Made by a program: the position numbers and the translations under genes. DNA of 64,000 nt, taken from NCBI RefSeq assembly GCF_039592695.1, contig NZ_JBBUTK010000001.1, positions 186,001-250,000 of the forward strand, written 5' to 3'. Under the pieces are notes generated by a model, which did no database searches, was not told the origin of the DNA, and saw nothing but the letters and a program-made list of their open reading frames with translations. Positions 37,209 to 45,634 of this stretch are shown piece after piece. The DNA is from Flagellimonas_A sp039592695 (lineage in GTDB: Bacteria; Bacteroidota; Bacteroidia; Flavobacteriales; Flavobacteriaceae). Positions within the stretch are counted from its first letter, which is position 1; the number at the start of each line of letters is the position of its first letter.

Positions 37209-37871
37209 TTATCTGAAAGCCCTTCTTCTGCAAATGATAAATCCAATAGTGAACAACAGGTACATTATTGATATGACGACCCAAAGAATCGGTCTTAAAT
37301 GATAGTTTAGGTAGAAACCCACATTCAGATATCCCATTAAAATATATAATGGGAAGTAAAGATGAAACAACACCATGCCCAAGTTGAACCAAACCATCAG
37401 ATTATACCGATTAGCTGCCGTACTGAAACCATTTGTGACTTTGTCGGTGTGGAGACCAATAATCAACAATATGGCCAAACAACCCAGACTGTCGGCGTAG
37501 AATAAACTGGAGTGAAAGGGATCTTGAAAGCACAATGATATGACAACAGACAATGTATAGACCAGAGCACTTATCTTGATAATATGCTGATGAACATGTT
37601 TTGGCAATAATTTGTTGTATACCCAAAAAAGGTAAAAGAAAAAGATGATTTGGTAGATGTTATAGATAATGATGTTGTGCCAATGATAGGCTTCATCTTC
37701 AAAAAAACTGAACTCTTCAAATTCAAGTATGAAATAGCCCAACAATTCATTGAAAAAAGTATAGGCGATAAAAAGGGGAAAAAACCGAAGCGGGGTGTCA
37801 TAAAATTTTCTGTAGGTAAACAATGATGCCATCAGCGCAATCAAGTAGAAAATAAAATAATACGGAAACAA
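37209..37871 (-). CDS. Multi-pass membrane protein, paralog A of a tandem pair
   Basis: A 220-residue, very hydrophobic protein with about seven membrane helices. It aligns along its length with the next gene: SLFTYRKFYDTPLRFFPLFIAYTFFNELLGYFI near the N-terminus, and the same final segment FTIGFIICRRRAFR. The start appears to be TTG at 37871, as an in-frame TAG lies two codons upstream. The conserved cytoplasmic RRRAFR tail and the YRK..D motif may be functional. Family and role unknown to me. Confidence 0.65.
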   Translation of the reverse strand: MFPYYFIFYLIALMASLFTYRKFYDTPLRFFPLFIAYTFFNELLGYFILEFEEFSFFEDEAYHWHNIIIYNIYQIIFFFYLFWVYNKLLPKHVHQHIIKISALVYTLSVVISLCFQDPFHSSLFYADSLGCLAILLIIGLHTDKVTNGFSTAANRYNLMVWFNLGMVLFHLYFPLYILMGYLNVGFYLNYHLRPILWVVISIMYLLFTIGFIICRRRAFR

Positions 37872-37883
37872 TAGCTATTGGTT

Positions 37884-38561
37884 TTAACGAAAGGCCCTTC
37901 TTCTACAGATAATAAAGCCTATAATAAAAAGCGTATACATCAGCACTATCAATATTCTTAGAATAATTCTCAATTCAAGTTGTTGATATAATTCAAAATG
38001 ACGAAAACCTATCAAGTAAATTATCGGAAAGAAAAAATAAAAAGTGCCCAAGCCGACGGTTATCCAAAACATCAAATTATGCTTTTGCATTTTCCACCTC
38101 AATTTTTCTTTCAAATCATATAGATAAAGAATAATATGAAACAACAATACCCAAGAAGCCAAAGCTGTTGAGTAATAAAGACTTACAAACAATGGGTTTT
38201 GAAAAAAGCTGCTTATTATATATGATAAAGCGACCAGTAGGGAAGACCAATAAATCCATTTTTTGAATTTTTTGGAAGCGACCAATCTCCAATACAGGAC
38301 ATAAAAAAATGAGAAAAAAACTAATTCATAGATAGTGTAGATTACGTCGTTGGAAATTATGTACTCTTCGTCAGAAAAAAAAGCAAAATTGTCGTCATAC
38401 TTTATAAAATAACCCAAGAGCTCATTAAAAAAGGTATACGCTATGAGCAATGGGAAATACTTTAAAGCAGTATCAAAATATTTGCGGTAGGTAGCCAATG
38501 AAATAATCAAAGTCAGCCCATAAATGATGAGAAAATATTCCTGCTTTAAAAAATCAATCAA
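37884..38561 (-). CDS. Multi-pass membrane protein, paralog B of a tandem pair
   Basis: A 225-residue membrane protein with about seven helices. It is a clear tandem paralog of the gene 12 nt downstream (shared SLATYRKYFDT, YFPLLIAYTFFNELLGYFI, FIICRRRAFR). The start looks like TTG at 38561, with no ATG available between the preceding stop and the first conserved residues. It sits 20 nt after a lipoprotein gene (38582-39226), so the three genes are probably one operon. Confidence 0.65.
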   Translation of the reverse strand: MIDFLKQEYFLIIYGLTLIISLATYRKYFDTALKYFPLLIAYTFFNELLGYFIKYDDNFAFFSDEEYIISNDVIYTIYELVFFSFFYVLYWRLVASKKFKKWIYWSSLLVALSYIISSFFQNPLFVSLYYSTALASWVLLFHIILYLYDLKEKLRWKMQKHNLMFWITVGLGTFYFFFPIIYLIGFRHFELYQQLELRIILRILIVLMYTLFIIGFIICRRRAFR

Positions 38562-38581
38562 ACTTTGGTGATATAGTAAAT

Positions 38582-39226
38582 TTAGAAGTCTCCTGTCGGC
38601 GGTGGGCCTCCGTTTCCATGATTCAAAATCAAGCTTTTCTCTTGATATAGGCTGACATTTAGACTCGGTAAAAAACTTGCCTTGGATTTTGGCTCATCCT
38701 CTTGGCTGCCTTTTTGGTCTTCGGGCCAGTAGCCTCGAATCAGCTGGGCTTTGCCATCACCATCAATATAAAAGCCACCCCGTTCACCATTGATTTTTGC
38801 AGTAGGTAATAAAAATACGGTATTTCTATTGGGGTCTTGGCCGTCAGGCCCATAATTGCCCAAATAAATACGTAGGCTATCAGGCTTGACACCTGCTTTT
38901 CGGGCCTCTCTTTCTATATACCTTACATATTTTCGAATGGTCTTAAAATCAAAGTCGATGAATTGTGTGGGCACAAATTCTTCTGACCCATTCTGTTGCA
39001 TTTCGTATTCTGTGATAGCTTCCACCCTACGCTCTTCGTAATTTTCACAGAGTACTTTTGCTTCCTTCAGCGAAATAATGTCGTCAGGGGTTTTGACCTC
39101 TTCTTCTTCCATTTTTGGAGGGTCTTCTTGGGCACCGTCTTGTTTCTTTTCTTTTTCGACACAAGACACTAAAAACAGCAAAGAAAGGCCGTAGGCCAAA
39201 TAGGTCATTTTCTTGAATGTTCTCAT
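38582..39226 (-). CDS. Lipoprotein, unknown function
   Basis: A 214-residue lipoprotein; the start at 39226 gives MRTFKKMTYLAYGLSLLFLVSC (Cys22). A later ATG at 39208 is also possible. The first 40 mature residues are acidic and low complexity (QEDPPKMEEEE). The rest (IRKYVRYIEREARKAGVKPDSLRIYLGNY, FLLPTAKINGERGGFYIDG) is conserved-looking but unassigned, and the tail is NHGNGGPPPTGDF. It leads the probable operon with the paired membrane proteins. Confidence 0.65.
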   Translation of the reverse strand: MRTFKKMTYLAYGLSLLFLVSCVEKEKKQDGAQEDPPKMEEEEVKTPDDIISLKEAKVLCENYEERRVEAITEYEMQQNGSEEFVPTQFIDFDFKTIRKYVRYIEREARKAGVKPDSLRIYLGNYGPDGQDPNRNTVFLLPTAKINGERGGFYIDGDGKAQLIRGYWPEDQKGSQEDEPKSKASFLPSLNVSLYQEKSLILNHGNGGPPPTGDF

Positions 39227-39300
39227 TAGGATGGTTTTAAGGGGTTCGTAAAAATTCCTTTTAAAGATATGTTTTTTCTGAATATGCATTAAAGAAAAAA

Positions 39301-39323
39301 CCCCGACCAAAGTATGGTCGGGG
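39301..39323 (-). terminator. rho terminator
   Basis: CCCCGACC (39301-39308) and GGTCGGGG (39316-39323) form a perfect 8-bp stem. On the minus strand it is followed by a T-run (A6 at 39295-39300). It lies 26 nt after the rho stop. Confidence 0.85.
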
Positions 39324-39349
39324 CTTAAAACTGTATAAACTGTCAGAAA

Positions 39350-40912
39350 TTATTCGTTCATGGTCATCAAGAACTCATCATTGTTTTTGGTCTGCTTGAT
39401 GCGTTGTTCCATAAACTCCATGGCTTCAACAGGGTTCATATCGGCAAGGTACTTGCGCATGATCCACATACGTTGAATTGTTTGGTCATCCAACAACAGA
39501 TCATCTCGACGGGTTGAGGAAGTGACCAAGTCAATGGCAGGAAATATCCTTCGGTTTGAAATCCTACGGTCGAGTTGTAGTTCCATGTTGCCTGTTCCCT
39601 TAAATTCTTCAAAGATGACCTCATCCATTTTTGAGCCGGTTTCGGTCAACGCCGTGGCGATGATTGATAGTGAACCTCCGTTTTCAATATTTCGTGCGGC
39701 ACCAAAAAAGCGTTTTGGTTTGTGTAGGGCATTGGCATCAACACCACCCGAAAGCACTTTACCAGATGCAGGTTGTACTGTGTTGTAGGCCCTGGCCAAA
39801 CGTGTGATGGAATCCAGCAAAATCACGACATCATGACCACATTCCACGAGGCGCTTTGCTTTGTCAATGACAATGTTCGCCACGCGAACATGCTCACTGG
39901 CCTCTTTGTCAAAGGTAGAAGCGACCACCTCACCACGTACATTGCGTTGCATATCGGTCACCTCTTCAGGGCGTTCATCGATCAACAGAACAATCTGATA
40001 CACCTCTGGATGGTTGGCCGCAATGGCATTGGCAATATCTTTCAACAGCATCGTCTTACCCGTTTTGGGCTGTGAAACGATCATGCCCCGTTGGCCTTTG
40101 CCGATTGGTGCAAAAAGGTCCATAATACGGGTTGAAATGGTGCTTTGCTTTTCGGCAAGATTGAATTTTTCTTTTGGAAATAAAGGGGTCAAATGCTCAA
40201 AAGAGACCCGGTCACGAACTACTTGAGGGTCAAGACCGTTGATTTTGTTCACTTTGATGAGCGGAAAATACTTTTCACCTTCTTTTGGGGGTCGCACGTT
40301 ACCGAGAACGGTATCGCCGGTTTTGAGTCCGAACAAACGAATCTGCGACTGCGAGACATAGATGTCATCTGGTGAAGACAAGTAGTTGTAGTCCGAAGAG
40401 CGCAAAAAGCCGTAGCCATCTTGCATGATGTCTAGAACACCCTCACTTTCAATGATGCTGTCAAACTCAAATTCGGGCTCTTTATAGCGATTCTTCAAAT
40501 CTTTATCGTAGTTGCTGCTTTTTTTATCGTGGTTGGTATTGCGCTGATTGTTTTGGTTGCGGCGATTGTTGTTTTGGTTTTTGTGCTGCCCGTTTTGGTG
40601 ATGGTTGTCACGTTTTTGCCGCTTGTCTTGATGTTCGTCTTGGGCAGTTTCCTCTTTCTTCGGAGCATCCTTTGCAGGAGCATCATTGCTCTTGGAGCGG
40701 CTTACACGAGACCGCTTTGGTTTTTCTTGTTGTTTGTTGTCTTTTACTGGTACTGCTTCTTTTGCAACCTTTGGATTGGAAGCCTGCACATCCAAAATCT
40801 GGTAGACCAAATCCAATTTTTTCATGGTCTTGAACTTGGGTACGTTTAATTCTTTTGCAATTTCCTGCAACTCAGGAAGTTTTTTCGCCTTTAGGTCTGA
40901 AATCTCAAACAT
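39350..40912 (-). CDS. rho: Transcription termination factor Rho with disordered N-terminal insert
   Basis: ATP-dependent RNA helicase that ends transcription. It has 520 residues. The Rho N-terminal domain (1-43: FEISDLKAKKLPELQEIAKEL) is followed by a long low-complexity insert (about 45-145) rich in Asn, Gln, Lys, Arg and His. Then come the RNA-binding CSD (EGVLDIMQDGYGFLRS), Walker A GQRGMIVSQPKTGKTML, Walker B VVILLDSITRLARAYN, the Q-loop (VLSGGVDANAL) and R-loop (GSLSIIATALTETGSKMDE). The insert is typical of Bacteroidota Rho, and such inserts have been linked to phase separation in Bacteroides. Confidence 0.95.
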   Translation of the reverse strand: MFEISDLKAKKLPELQEIAKELNVPKFKTMKKLDLVYQILDVQASNPKVAKEAVPVKDNKQQEKPKRSRVSRSKSNDAPAKDAPKKEETAQDEHQDKRQKRDNHHQNGQHKNQNNNRRNQNNQRNTNHDKKSSNYDKDLKNRYKEPEFEFDSIIESEGVLDIMQDGYGFLRSSDYNYLSSPDDIYVSQSQIRLFGLKTGDTVLGNVRPPKEGEKYFPLIKVNKINGLDPQVVRDRVSFEHLTPLFPKEKFNLAEKQSTISTRIMDLFAPIGKGQRGMIVSQPKTGKTMLLKDIANAIAANHPEVYQIVLLIDERPEEVTDMQRNVRGEVVASTFDKEASEHVRVANIVIDKAKRLVECGHDVVILLDSITRLARAYNTVQPASGKVLSGGVDANALHKPKRFFGAARNIENGGSLSIIATALTETGSKMDEVIFEEFKGTGNMELQLDRRISNRRIFPAIDLVTSSTRRDDLLLDDQTIQRMWIMRKYLADMNPVEAMEFMEQRIKQTKNNDEFLMTMNE

Positions 40913-41070
40913 TAAAAAATGGAATAAGTTATTTTGTATAAGATGTTTTGAAGTAAGTTGTTATTGGGTATTACAGTGGGAAAGTATCCCGAGGTAAGTT
41001 TGCTCTCAAATAACTGTACAAGTATACAAATAATTTTTCAACATTTGGTGCTCTTTAGCGAAAAGAGGAT

Positions 41071-41078
41071 TATTTTTG
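41071..41078 (+). promoter_or_regulatory. -7 element of the DUF4293 gene
   Basis: TATTTTTG matches TAnnTTTG, with a possible TTTG at 41044-41047 (spacing 23, a little long). The ATG at 41101 is only 22 nt further, so the leader must be very short. Confidence 0.55.
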
Positions 41079-41100
41079 CCCTTCATTATTGAAATGTACA

Positions 41101-41511
41101 ATGATTCAGAGAATTCAGACGTTGTATTTGGTGATTGTAATGATTCTCGCGGGGGTTTTGCCCTTCTTCTTGAATCTTTGGGTCGATGTTGATGGCAATG
41201 CTATTTTTGCCAAAAACGAAATGATGGTGAGTATCGCTTTTTACGTTGTAGCACTTTTGGCGGGCATCGCCATATTTTTATATAAGAAACGACAAAATCA
41301 GTTTGTGTTGAACCGACTGAACATCATATTGAATCTTTTTTTACTAGGATTTTTCGTTTACCGGTCCCTAACGTTATCCGGAGAGACGGCGGTCTCTGAG
41401 AAGGGTATTGGGATGCTGATTCCTGTATTTTCTATCGTTTTTCTGGTTCTGGCCAACAGAGCCATCAAAAAGGATGAAGATCTTGTAAAATCTGTGGATC
41501 GTTTGCGTTGA
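41101..41511 (+). CDS. DUF4293 family membrane protein
   Basis: A 136-residue inner-membrane protein with four predicted helices. It begins MIQRIQTLYLVIVMILAGVL, the typical DUF4293 start, and ends AIKKDEDLVKSVDRLR, also typical. Function unknown. It is divergent from rho; to my knowledge this neighbourhood is often conserved in Bacteroidota. The ATG at 41101 is preferred to a TTG 4 codons upstream because of the family N-terminus. Confidence 0.85.
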   Translation: MIQRIQTLYLVIVMILAGVLPFFLNLWVDVDGNAIFAKNEMMVSIAFYVVALLAGIAIFLYKKRQNQFVLNRLNIILNLFLLGFFVYRSLTLSGETAVSEKGIGMLIPVFSIVFLVLANRAIKKDEDLVKSVDRLR

Positions 41512-41543
41512 ACCTAACATCTTAGTAGTATTAGTGCGAAAAA

Positions 41544-41567
41544 CCCCGGCCAGATGGCCGGGGTTTT
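41544..41567. terminator. Terminator between convergent genes
   Basis: CCCCGGCC / GGCCGGGG (41544-41551 / 41556-41563) is a perfect 8-bp stem with loop AGAT, A-run before and TTTTG after. Confidence 0.9.
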
Positions 41568-41594
41568 GTTTTAAAATCCAATGAAAAGCCAGAC

Positions 41595-42464
41595 TTAATT
41601 CATTGCCATAAGGTTGTCGACCGTAAATCCATTGTTGAACGAAATATCAGATAAGGTCTGCACCAAACTTGGCTCCTCACCATATTCACCTTTTTCATTG
41701 GGCAGGTAATAGGTTCTTTTGGTAGCTATTTTCTGCCCATCAACATTCTCGTAATCGTAATCGGCGATCAAGACCGGTTCATTGACACCCAAAAACGGTA
41801 GTGAAAAATAAAACCGATCGATCATTTTGGTTTCCGGATTCACATACAAAATGTACGTGTCATTTTGTTCTTTGCCGGTGATTTCAGAATCATAGGTCAC
41901 TCTGACCTTGTCATAAGCGGCACCTTCAAATTCTTCTTGGCCTTCGTAGGTCGCGATGGTGCCTTTATCATTCAGTTTGTAGGGCATGACGAACCAAAAA
42001 TAGTTGGCCCTTCTCAAAAAGTCACCCACGGCATTGCCCTGTTGGTCATCGTTTTTTTCTCCGTTGACCATGACCACGGTTTTTTCACCATCAAAACATT
42101 GGGTGACCGTGCCTTCTACATTGGGCATTACATTGATCTCATGCTGGGTGTAGTGGCCAAATGATGCCTCATTGTCAAAAATGTAGCGTTCTACCGATAA
42201 ATCGGTTTTTTCAGCTGTGGGATTATGGTAATGGTACGTGTATTGTACATCACCTTTTTTCCAAAGGTCGCCCCAACCACCATGGGCATATTCGATGGCG
42301 GCCAGAATGGTCTGTGGGTCATTGGTATCGTAAACTGGTGCTTTGGCTTCGGGCATTTCAGCAGCCACCTCTTCAGATTTAGTTTCAGACTTCTTTTGTT
42401 GCCCGCATGATAGTAGCAGTATAAAAGAAAGAAAAAGTACTGTTTTTAAGCTTTGTGATTTCAT
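41595..42464 (-). CDS. Lipoprotein with beta-rich DUF6503-like body
   Basis: A 289-residue lipoprotein (lipobox LLLSC, then GQQKKSETKS). The mature protein starts with a short acidic linker. A region resembling lipid-sorting or LolA-like open barrels follows: ILAAIEYAHGGWGDLWKKGDVQYTY, YIFDNEASFGHYT, QCFDGEKTVVMVNGE, and DTYILYVNPETKMIDRFYFS. I associate this pattern with DUF6503-type Bacteroidota proteins but am not sure. No operon partner is evident. Confidence 0.65.
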   Translation of the reverse strand: MKSQSLKTVLFLSFILLLSCGQQKKSETKSEEVAAEMPEAKAPVYDTNDPQTILAAIEYAHGGWGDLWKKGDVQYTYHYHNPTAEKTDLSVERYIFDNEASFGHYTQHEINVMPNVEGTVTQCFDGEKTVVMVNGEKNDDQQGNAVGDFLRRANYFWFVMPYKLNDKGTIATYEGQEEFEGAAYDKVRVTYDSEITGKEQNDTYILYVNPETKMIDRFYFSLPFLGVNEPVLIADYDYENVDGQKIATKRTYYLPNEKGEYGEEPSLVQTLSDISFNNGFTVDNLMAMN

Positions 42465-42530
42465 GGTGTTGTTTTAGATGTTCGGGTGTTTAGACGGAAA
42501 ACAATACAAAGCTTACTTCTCGGAAAAGTA

Positions 42531-43025
42531 TTATCTTTTGCCAAGCTCAATGACCTCAAGATCAGTTATTTTGCCTTCATTTATGGCAAATCGCAACATC
42601 GTGCGCACTTTGTGAAAACCATGCCGCCCGCAGGCACCGGGATTCATGTGTAGCAGGTCTAATTTTTTGTCATTCATCACTTTGAGAATGTGGGAGTGCC
42701 CACAGATAAAGAGTTTCGGTGGATTCTTTCTAATTTCTTCCCGTACCCTGATATTGTAGTTTCCCGGATACCCTCCGATATGGGTCATCCAAACATCGAC
42801 TTTTTCACAAAAAAAACGATTGTGCTCGGGGAATTCTTGCTGAACGGTATGATCATCAATGTTTCCATAAACACCGCGAACAGGTTTGATGGCCTTCAGT
42901 TTGTCAGCAACCTCTAGATTGCCAATGTCTCCGGCATGCCAAATTTCATCCGCTTGACGGGCATATTTCAATATGGCATCATCTAGATGGCCGTGTGTAT
43001 CAGAAAGCAACAAGATTTTGGTCAT
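42531..43025 (-). CDS. YfcE/MJ0936-like metallophosphoesterase
   Basis: A 164-residue phosphodiesterase with the full set of calcineurin-like metal motifs: LLSDTHGH (1), HAGDIGN (2), VYGNIDDH (3), and the C-terminal CGHSHI, preceded by MTHIGGYPG. It probably hydrolyses a phosphodiester substrate with Mn2+-type metals; the natural substrate is unknown. Divergent from truA; the start codons lie within 30-100 nt of each other depending on which truA start is right. Confidence 0.9.
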   Translation of the reverse strand: MTKILLLSDTHGHLDDAILKYARQADEIWHAGDIGNLEVADKLKAIKPVRGVYGNIDDHTVQQEFPEHNRFFCEKVDVWMTHIGGYPGNYNIRVREEIRKNPPKLFICGHSHILKVMNDKKLDLLHMNPGACGRHGFHKVRTMLRFAINEGKITDLEVIELGKR

Positions 43026-43090
43026 GGTGTCGTAAAGCTAAAAATATCCTAAATGAACAATTGGGCTTCTGCGATGAGGCCGAATAAGGG

Positions 43091-43098
43091 TATCTTTG
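43091..43098 (+). promoter_or_regulatory. -7 promoter element before truA
   Basis: TATCTTTG fits TAnnTTTG. It lies inside the stretch that would be coding if truA started at 43053, and 24 nt before a TTG codon at 43122 where TruA homology begins. No good -33 box at 19 nt. Confidence 0.5.
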
Positions 43099-43121
43099 AT
43101 GGGCCAAAAATAACCGTTTCG

Positions 43122-43865
43122 TTGAGATATTTCATCCGCTTTTCATACTTGGGCAAGGCCTATCACGGCTGGCAAAACCAACCCAATGCCATTACAGTGC
43201 AACAAGTTCTTGAAGAAGCCCTGTCAACCCTTTTGCGAAAGCCTATCGCAATAGTAGGCGCCGGCCGTACCGATGCCGGGGTACATGCCAAAGAAATGTA
43301 CGCCCATTTTGATTTTGAAACCATCAAAGATTTACAAACGCTGATTCAACGGTTGAACGCTTATTTGCCGGAAGATGTAGCTGTTTATGAACTGGTTTCA
43401 GTACAGAACGCTGCACATGCGCGTTTTGATGCTGTTGAACGTACCTATGAATATTGGGTGGTGCAGCAAAAGAATCCTTTTTTTAAAGATTTTGCCCATT
43501 ATGTTTGGTCACCGCTCAATGTTGAGGCCATGAACAGAGCCGCATCCATTTTGATGGAGTATGACAATTTTGAATGTTTTTCAAAATCGAACACTGATGT
43601 GAAGACATTCATCTGTGATATTAAAAATGCCCGATGGAATGATTCAGGGGATAAAAAAGTGTTCACCATTACCGCTGACCGTTTTTTGCGAAATATGGTG
43701 CGTGCCATTGTGGGTACGCTATTGGAGGTTGGTCAAGAAAAAATAAACCCCGAAGACATTAGAAAAATAATTGAGAGCAAGAGCAGGAGCGAGGCAGGCG
43801 CTTCTGTGCCCGCAAAAGGGCTATATTTGACACAGGTTGTTTATCCGAAGACCGTTTTTATATGA
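43122..43865 (+). CDS. truA: tRNA pseudouridine synthase A
   Basis: Modifies U38-40 in the tRNA anticodon stem. From the TTG at 43122 the protein has 247 residues and begins LRYFIRFSYLGKAYHGWQ, exactly where TruA proteins normally begin. Motifs are GAGRTDAGVHA with the catalytic Asp, ARFDAVERTYEYWV and FLRNMVRAIVGTLLEVG. An ATG at 43053 would add 23 residues with no family counterpart and would contain the -7 box at 43091, so I prefer the TTG, though this is not proven. The stop overlaps the next start (ATGA). Confidence 0.9.
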   Translation: MRYFIRFSYLGKAYHGWQNQPNAITVQQVLEEALSTLLRKPIAIVGAGRTDAGVHAKEMYAHFDFETIKDLQTLIQRLNAYLPEDVAVYELVSVQNAAHARFDAVERTYEYWVVQQKNPFFKDFAHYVWSPLNVEAMNRAASILMEYDNFECFSKSNTDVKTFICDIKNARWNDSGDKKVFTITADRFLRNMVRAIVGTLLEVGQEKINPEDIRKIIESKSRSEAGASVPAKGLYLTQVVYPKTVFI

Positions 43866-45634
43866 GTACGGAAAAAGAAATGGGCAAGGCCTTTGATATG
43901 CGACTTTTCAAACGTGTGTTTGAGCATGCGAGGCCCTACCGCATTATTTTTTATGGGGTGGCTTTTGTTGCCATATTTTTAGCTGCTTTTGCGGTATTTA
44001 CTCCCATTCTTGTTCGAGAAATCATCAACAACGCATTGGACAATAAAGACAGCTATCAGCTTTTGGTGGCTGTACTGGCCATGGCGGGGGTGTTGTTGGG
44101 CCAAGTGATTTGCCAGCTTGCATTCAACTACTATGCGAATCTTTTGGGCGAATCGGTCATTAAGGATATTCGTATTCGACTTTTCAAGAAGATGATGGGC
44201 TTTAAGATGACCTATTTTGACAAGTCGTCCATTGGGGTGTTGGTGACCCGTGCGGTTGCCGATATGCAGCGGATTGGCGAGATTTTCAGTCAAGGATTCT
44301 TCGTGATCGTTGCCGACCTCTTAAAAATGGTTTCTGGTGCAATCGTGATGTTGATCATCAATTGGAAATTGGCCTTGATCGTTTTTGCCGTGCTTCCAGT
44401 GATTTTAATTGCCACACGACTTTTTCAGCAAGCGATGAAGGTGGCTTTTATTGAGGTGCGGGCCCAAGTGGCCAACCTGAATTCTTTTGTGCAAGAACGT
44501 TTGGCAGGTATGAAAATCGTTCAGTTGTTCAACCGCGAGGAAATCGAGAAAGAAAAGTTTAGGGTCATCAACGAAAAGCATCAAAACGCATGGCTGAAGA
44601 CCGTCTGGTACAACTCTATTTTCTTCCCTGTAGCTGAGATATCCTATTCTATCGGAATCGGATTGGTGGTGTATTTTGGAGTCATTCAGAACATCGAGAG
44701 TGCCCAGCTCAACGATGTGGGCTCCATTTTTGCCTTTTTCTTTTTGATGGATTTGCTTTTTCGGCCTCTTCGCCAGATTGCGGATAAGTTCAACACGCTA
44801 CAAATGGGGATGGTCGCCGCAAACCGAGTGTTCAACATTTTGGACACCGAAAGCCGTATTGCCGATGAAGGCACTGTTGAGTTGCCGAAAGTCAAGGGAA
44901 ACATCAAGTTTGCTGACGTACGCTTTGGCTACTCCAAAGACGAAGAAGTGCTGCATGGCATATCCTTCGACGTAAAAGCTGGCGAGACCGTCGCCATCGT
45001 GGGTGCGACTGGTGCGGGCAAGTCGACCATCATCAATTTGCTGAACCGATTTTATGAAATCGATTCCGGGCATATTTTGATTGACGGCATAAACATCAAA
45101 GATTTCACGTTACAGTCCCTTCGTTCACATATCGCCATTGTACTTCAAGATGTCTTTTTATTTGCTGATACCATTGCCAATAATATTTCTTTACAGGATT
45201 CCACCGTTACGCTTGAGGATATTGAAAAAGCCGCTAAACAAATCGGGGTGCATGAATTTATTTCAAGCCTTCCCGGAGGCTATGCGTATAACGTCAAGGA
45301 ACGTGGTACCATGCTCTCAAGTGGCCAGAGACAATTGATAGCATTTTTAAGGGCCTATGTGAGCAATCCGAGTATTTTGATTTTGGATGAGGCTACATCC
45401 TCCGTAGATACCTATTCAGAACAATTGATACAACAGGCGACGGAAAAGATTACCGAGGGACGAACCTCCATTATTATTGCCCACCGTTTGGCCACCATTA
45501 AAAAAGCCGATAAAATTTTGGTGATGGATGCAGGCCGAATCGTTGAAATGGGCACCCACAAAGAACTCTTGAGAAACGACGGTTATTACAGCGACTTGTA
45601 CGAGGCCCAGTTTATGGCCGAAGAGGTGGCTTAA
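43862..45634 (+). CDS. ABC exporter, fused permease-ATPase (MsbA-like)
   Basis: A 590-residue half-transporter that would act as a homodimer. Six membrane helices lie in residues 25-310. The ATPase domain (about 345-590) has Walker A GATGAGKST, Q-loop VLQDVFLF, signature LSSGQRQ, Walker B ILILDEATSSVD and switch His AHRL. It belongs to the lipid/multidrug exporter family; MsbA itself or a drug exporter cannot be told apart here. It is translationally coupled to truA and its stop overlaps that of the convergent DUF3667 gene by 4 nt. Confidence 0.85.
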   Translation: MSTEKEMGKAFDMRLFKRVFEHARPYRIIFYGVAFVAIFLAAFAVFTPILVREIINNALDNKDSYQLLVAVLAMAGVLLGQVICQLAFNYYANLLGESVIKDIRIRLFKKMMGFKMTYFDKSSIGVLVTRAVADMQRIGEIFSQGFFVIVADLLKMVSGAIVMLIINWKLALIVFAVLPVILIATRLFQQAMKVAFIEVRAQVANLNSFVQERLAGMKIVQLFNREEIEKEKFRVINEKHQNAWLKTVWYNSIFFPVAEISYSIGIGLVVYFGVIQNIESAQLNDVGSIFAFFFLMDLLFRPLRQIADKFNTLQMGMVAANRVFNILDTESRIADEGTVELPKVKGNIKFADVRFGYSKDEEVLHGISFDVKAGETVAIVGATGAGKSTIINLLNRFYEIDSGHILIDGINIKDFTLQSLRSHIAIVLQDVFLFADTIANNISLQDSTVTLEDIEKAAKQIGVHEFISSLPGGYAYNVKERGTMLSSGQRQLIAFLRAYVSNPSILILDEATSSVDTYSEQLIQQATEKITEGRTSIIIAHRLATIKKADKILVMDAGRIVEMGTHKELLRNDGYYSDLYEAQFMAEEVA

